Shown here: piece after piece, positions 43,357 to 45,580 of the stretch
Numbering within the stretch: the stretch's first letter is position 1
Layout of the letters: the number at the start of each line of letters is the position of its first letter
From: Mycobacterium sp. UM_CSW
GTDB lineage: Bacteria > Actinomycetota > Actinomycetes > Mycobacteriales > Mycobacteriaceae
Direction: 5' to 3'
NCBI RefSeq assembly: GCF_000455205.1
Contig: NZ_AUWQ01000027.1
Coordinates: forward strand, 1-45,580
DNA: 45,580 nucleotides
Program-made: the position numbers and the translations under genes
Notes under the pieces: model-generated
Told to the model about the DNA's origin: nothing
Seen by the model: only the letters and a program-made list of their open reading frames with translations
Database searches by the model: none

Positions 43357-44142
43357 ATGCAGATGACGGGCAACACGGTGCTGGTAACCGGAGGCGGCAG
43401 CGGGATCGGTCGCGGCCTTGCCGAGGCGTTTCACCGACTCGGAAATACGGTTGTCATCGCCGGACGGCGCCGTGAGCTGCTGCAGGACGTCGCGAAAGCC
43501 AACCCCGGCATTCGGACGTTGTCGCTGGATCAGGGCGATCCCGCCGACATCCGCCGGTTCGCCACCGAGCTGACCGACCACTACCGGGACGTCAACGTCG
43601 TCGTCAACAACGCCGGCGTCCAGCGCTTCGAGAACCTCACCACTACCGGCCCCAGCGTGGCCGAGCTGACGGTCGCCATCAACCTGCTGGGTCCGATCCG
43701 GCTGACGGCGGCGTTGCTGCCGTCGCTGCTGAAGAAGCCGCGGGCCGCGATCCTCAACGTCACCTCGGGCCTCGCCTTCGTCCCCAGCGCCGTGACGCCG
43801 ACGTATTGCGCCACCAAAGCGGCGCTGCATTCTTACACCGAGTCGCTGCGCTTCCAGCTCCGCGGAACCGCGGTCCAGGTGATCGAGATAATCCCGCCGC
43901 ACGTGCAGACGGAGCTGCAGCGCGGCCGGGGATTCGACACCAGCGACCCCAGGGCGATGCCCTTGGACGAGTACATCGCCGAGACGATAAAGCTGTTGGA
44001 GACGCAACCGGACGCCGACGAGATCATCGTCGAGCGGGTCAGGCCGTTCCGCTGCGCCGAACGCGACGGCGTCTATCAGGACACCTTTGCCGCCCTGAAC
44101 GAGGCGATGGTGGCGGCCGTCGCTCAATCGCGCAACGGCTGA
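43357..44142 (+). CDS. DltE-like SDR family oxidoreductase
   Basis: A 261-residue short-chain dehydrogenase starting at ATG 43357 with GAAGGAGGGG upstream. The motifs are TGGGSGIGRGLAEAF, VVIAGRRRELL, VVNNAGVQR, the serine in NVTSGLAFVPS and YCATKAALHSY, then IEIIPPHVQTEL. The GGGSGIGRGLAEAF start and the PP-VQT motif after the catalytic lysine are characteristic of the DltE group. The substrate is unknown. It precedes the adenylating enzyme gene by 115 nt on the same strand. Confidence 0.9.
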   Translation: MQMTGNTVLVTGGGSGIGRGLAEAFHRLGNTVVIAGRRRELLQDVAKANPGIRTLSLDQGDPADIRRFATELTDHYRDVNVVVNNAGVQRFENLTTTGPSVAELTVAINLLGPIRLTAALLPSLLKKPRAAILNVTSGLAFVPSAVTPTYCATKAALHSYTESLRFQLRGTAVQVIEIIPPHVQTELQRGRGFDTSDPRAMPLDEYIAETIKLLETQPDADEIIVERVRPFRCAERDGVYQDTFAALNEAMVAAVAQSRNG

Positions 44143-44257
44143 AAACGGGCCGGTCACAAAGAGTTCGCCGCGGGATCGGGCAACGTTCAACGCCCGTATG
44201 CCCGGCGCGCTCCGGCACGGTTGTCGGGCGGGTCAGCGATGCGACAGGATCGACGGC

Positions 44258-45346
44258 ATGGGCGACTTTTCGCTGTTGGACGTTCCCCGATCGGCTCCGG
44301 TCGCCGACCCCGAGGCGTACCTGCGCGCCGCCATGGCGTGGCACTTCGGCGAGGACACCGGTTCCCGCTTCTGGTTGCGCACCGCCGAGACGCTGAACTT
44401 CGACCCGTTGACCGACGTCAAAACCTTCGCCGACTTGCGCCTGTTCCCCAACCTCGTCAACGAGTTGCGGGTCACGCCGGTCGAGGACCTCATTCCGCGC
44501 GGTTATGGGTCGCCCGCGCCGCTGCCCCAAATATTCGAGTCCGGCGGCACCACCGGCGCGCCGAAACGCACTGTGCAGATGCCGGATTGGATCGCGCAGG
44601 TCGTCGAATGGCAAACCGAGGACTTCGCGGGGGGCGGATTTGTTCGGGACCGGGGCTTTTTGTGCCTGATGCCGAGCGGGCCGCACGGGGTCGGCTACTT
44701 CTCCCGCTTGGTCTCCCAACGGCTCGGCGCGGTCTTTCACGCGATCGACATCGACCCCCGCTGGGTGAAGAAGCTCGCGGCCCGCAACGCGGCCGACGAG
44801 GTGGCCGCCTACATCGACCATGTCGTCGAGCAGGCGGTGTTCGTCCTGCAGACCCAGAACGTCGCCAATCTGCACACCACCCCGCCGCTACTCGAGGCCA
44901 TCGCCCGAGACGACCGCGTGGTCGACCTGGTCAACGACAAGGTCCGCTGTTTGTTGCTCAGCGGTGCCCACGTGGACGCCGACACGCTTGACCTGCTGCG
45001 CGACATCTTCCCCGACACGACCATCACCATGGCTTTCGGCAGCACGATGGTGCTCTCCCAAGCGGTCACCCGCACCACCGACGGCGACTCGTTCGTGTTC
45101 GACCCGCGCACACCGTATGTGGTGTTCTGGGTCGTCGACCCCGAGACCGGAGAGCGAGTGCGGTACGGGCAACGAGGCCAGGTGGTGATGAACCACATCA
45201 GCAGGGGCATGTTCATCCCCAACAACCTGGAGCGGGACCTGGCCATCCGGATGCCGGGGCCGGCGGGCGAACTCAGCGATTCCGTCAGCGAGGTGCGGCC
45301 CGTCACCACCTTCGAGGGCGAGGCCGTCATCGAAGGCGTGTACTGA
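44258..45346 (+). CDS. ANL-superfamily adenylating enzyme, EhpF-like
   Basis: A 362-residue protein starting at ATG 44258; the 20-codon extension to 44198 is weakly supported. The phosphate-binding loop reads FESGGTTGAPKR. Further ANL features are CLMPSGPHGVGYF, LLLSGAHVDADTLDLLRDIF and ITMAFGSTMVLSQA. It is much shorter than standard acyl-CoA synthetases because the C-terminal lid is largely missing, as in EhpF-type enzymes of phenazine modification. It should activate a carboxylic acid as its acyl-adenylate. The next gene, two bases downstream, encodes an aldehyde-dehydrogenase-like protein, which suggests carboxylate reduction by a two-protein system. Confidence 0.8.
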   Translation: MGDFSLLDVPRSAPVADPEAYLRAAMAWHFGEDTGSRFWLRTAETLNFDPLTDVKTFADLRLFPNLVNELRVTPVEDLIPRGYGSPAPLPQIFESGGTTGAPKRTVQMPDWIAQVVEWQTEDFAGGGFVRDRGFLCLMPSGPHGVGYFSRLVSQRLGAVFHAIDIDPRWVKKLAARNAADEVAAYIDHVVEQAVFVLQTQNVANLHTTPPLLEAIARDDRVVDLVNDKVRCLLLSGAHVDADTLDLLRDIFPDTTITMAFGSTMVLSQAVTRTTDGDSFVFDPRTPYVVFWVVDPETGERVRYGQRGQVVMNHISRGMFIPNNLERDLAIRMPGPAGELSDSVSEVRPVTTFEGEAVIEGVY

Positions 45347-45348
45347 CC

Positions 45349-45580
45349 GTGGGAGGGCAAAGCTCCGGCCTCACAACCGATTTGGTGCAGATCGACGCGC
45401 TTGGCCCCGGCGGCGAGTATCGCACCCGCAACCGCGAGGTCGTCATGAACACCGCCGGCGGCCCCGTTGCCGAGCTGAGCATCGTTCCGCCGCTGTATGT
45501 TTCGCGCACCGTCGGCGCGCAGCGGAAGGCCGCGCCGCTGCCCGCCGGGCAGCGCGAAGCGGCGCTGGCCGACGCGGCCG
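45349..45580 (+). CDS. Aldehyde-dehydrogenase/acyl-reductase-like protein, N-terminal part (partial)
   Basis: The frame starts at GTG 45349, two bases after the adenylating enzyme stop, and runs off the window after 77 codons. A GGAGG at 45352-45356 lies within the first codons, so the true start could be a few codons further on. The readable part includes YRTRNREVVMNTAGGPVAEL, SIVPPLYVSRTVGAQRKAAP and LPAGQREAALADAA. The last two resemble the N-terminal region of aldehyde dehydrogenases and LuxC-type reductases, before the Rossmann motif. Catalytic residues lie outside the window, so the call depends on this N-terminus and on its neighbour. Confidence 0.6.
   Translation, partial: MGGQSSGLTTDLVQIDALGPGGEYRTRNREVVMNTAGGPVAELSIVPPLYVSRTVGAQRKAAPLPAGQREAALADAA

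Noticed and set aside
43219-44190. Upstream extension of the amidohydrolase frame to 44190
   Set aside because: It runs antisense through the complete DltE-like SDR gene. The ATG at 43218 has an SD and the family-typical MRYIALEE start.

Overview
The window looks like chromosomal DNA of a mycobacterium, most likely a slow-growing environmental or opportunistic species. This is inferred from very high GC content, many GTG starts, several genes with an extended -10 box and no Shine-Dalgarno (SD) sequence (leaderless style), a mycofactocin-type SDR, a LipJ-type hydrolase/cyclase fusion, and the density of SDR, TetR and flavin-monooxygenase genes. No rRNA, tRNA, insertion sequence, phage gene or CRISPR array was seen. 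Genes are tightly packed, with many 1-4 nt stop/start overlaps.

Layout. 1-5.2 kb: the end of a MarR-like gene, a small DUF4242 protein, a 966-residue ATPase/LuxR regulator, a divergent berberine-bridge-type flavin oxidase and an orphan L7/L12 C-terminal-domain protein. A perfect 22-bp palindrome lies between regulator and oxidase. 5.2-8.1 kb: a PaaX-like regulator divergent from a Rieske oxygenase, then an HD-domain protein. 8.1-14.2 kb, all on the minus strand: a Tat-exported polysaccharide deacetylase, a membrane-anchored esterase, a copper P-type ATPase coupled to a CopZ-like chaperone, and a membrane protein of unknown function. 14.2-20.8 kb: a mycofactocin-type SDR divergent from an SRPBCC protein, a DUF417 membrane protein, two paralogous divergent TetR regulators, and two Baeyer-Villiger/flavin monooxygenases that overlap by four bases. 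20.9-27.4 kb: a DUF2252 protein, a sulfate-binding protein paired with a SulP permease, an SDR and a cation exchanger.

27.9-35.1 kb reads as a catabolic neighbourhood: SDR plus SnoaL-like protein, a divergent IclR regulator (apparently starting at ATT), a carboxymuconolactone-decarboxylase-family protein divergent from a LysR regulator, MmgE/PrpD, DUF2127 and another SDR. 35.4-39.1 kb: a CGNR regulator divergent from an SDR, a strongly foldable intergenic element, SRPBCC plus SDR, and a methyltransferase. 39.2-45.6 kb: the hydrolase/adenylyl cyclase fusion, a TetR regulator divergent from an MpaB-type oxygenase, an amidohydrolase, an SDR, and at the right edge an adenylating enzyme followed by the start of an aldehyde-dehydrogenase-like gene.

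Together the genes suggest oxidation and processing of hydrophobic substrates (ring hydroxylation, Baeyer-Villiger oxidation, seven SDRs, hydratase/decarboxylase-like enzymes), each block with its own local regulator, plus copper export and sulfate uptake. Substrates cannot be read from the sequence. The most unusual items are the 22-bp palindrome, the IclR gene with an ATT start, the multi-hairpin element at 36.82-36.93 kb, the substrate-binding protein/SulP pair, the twin-TetR control region, and several enzymes lacking a signature residue.
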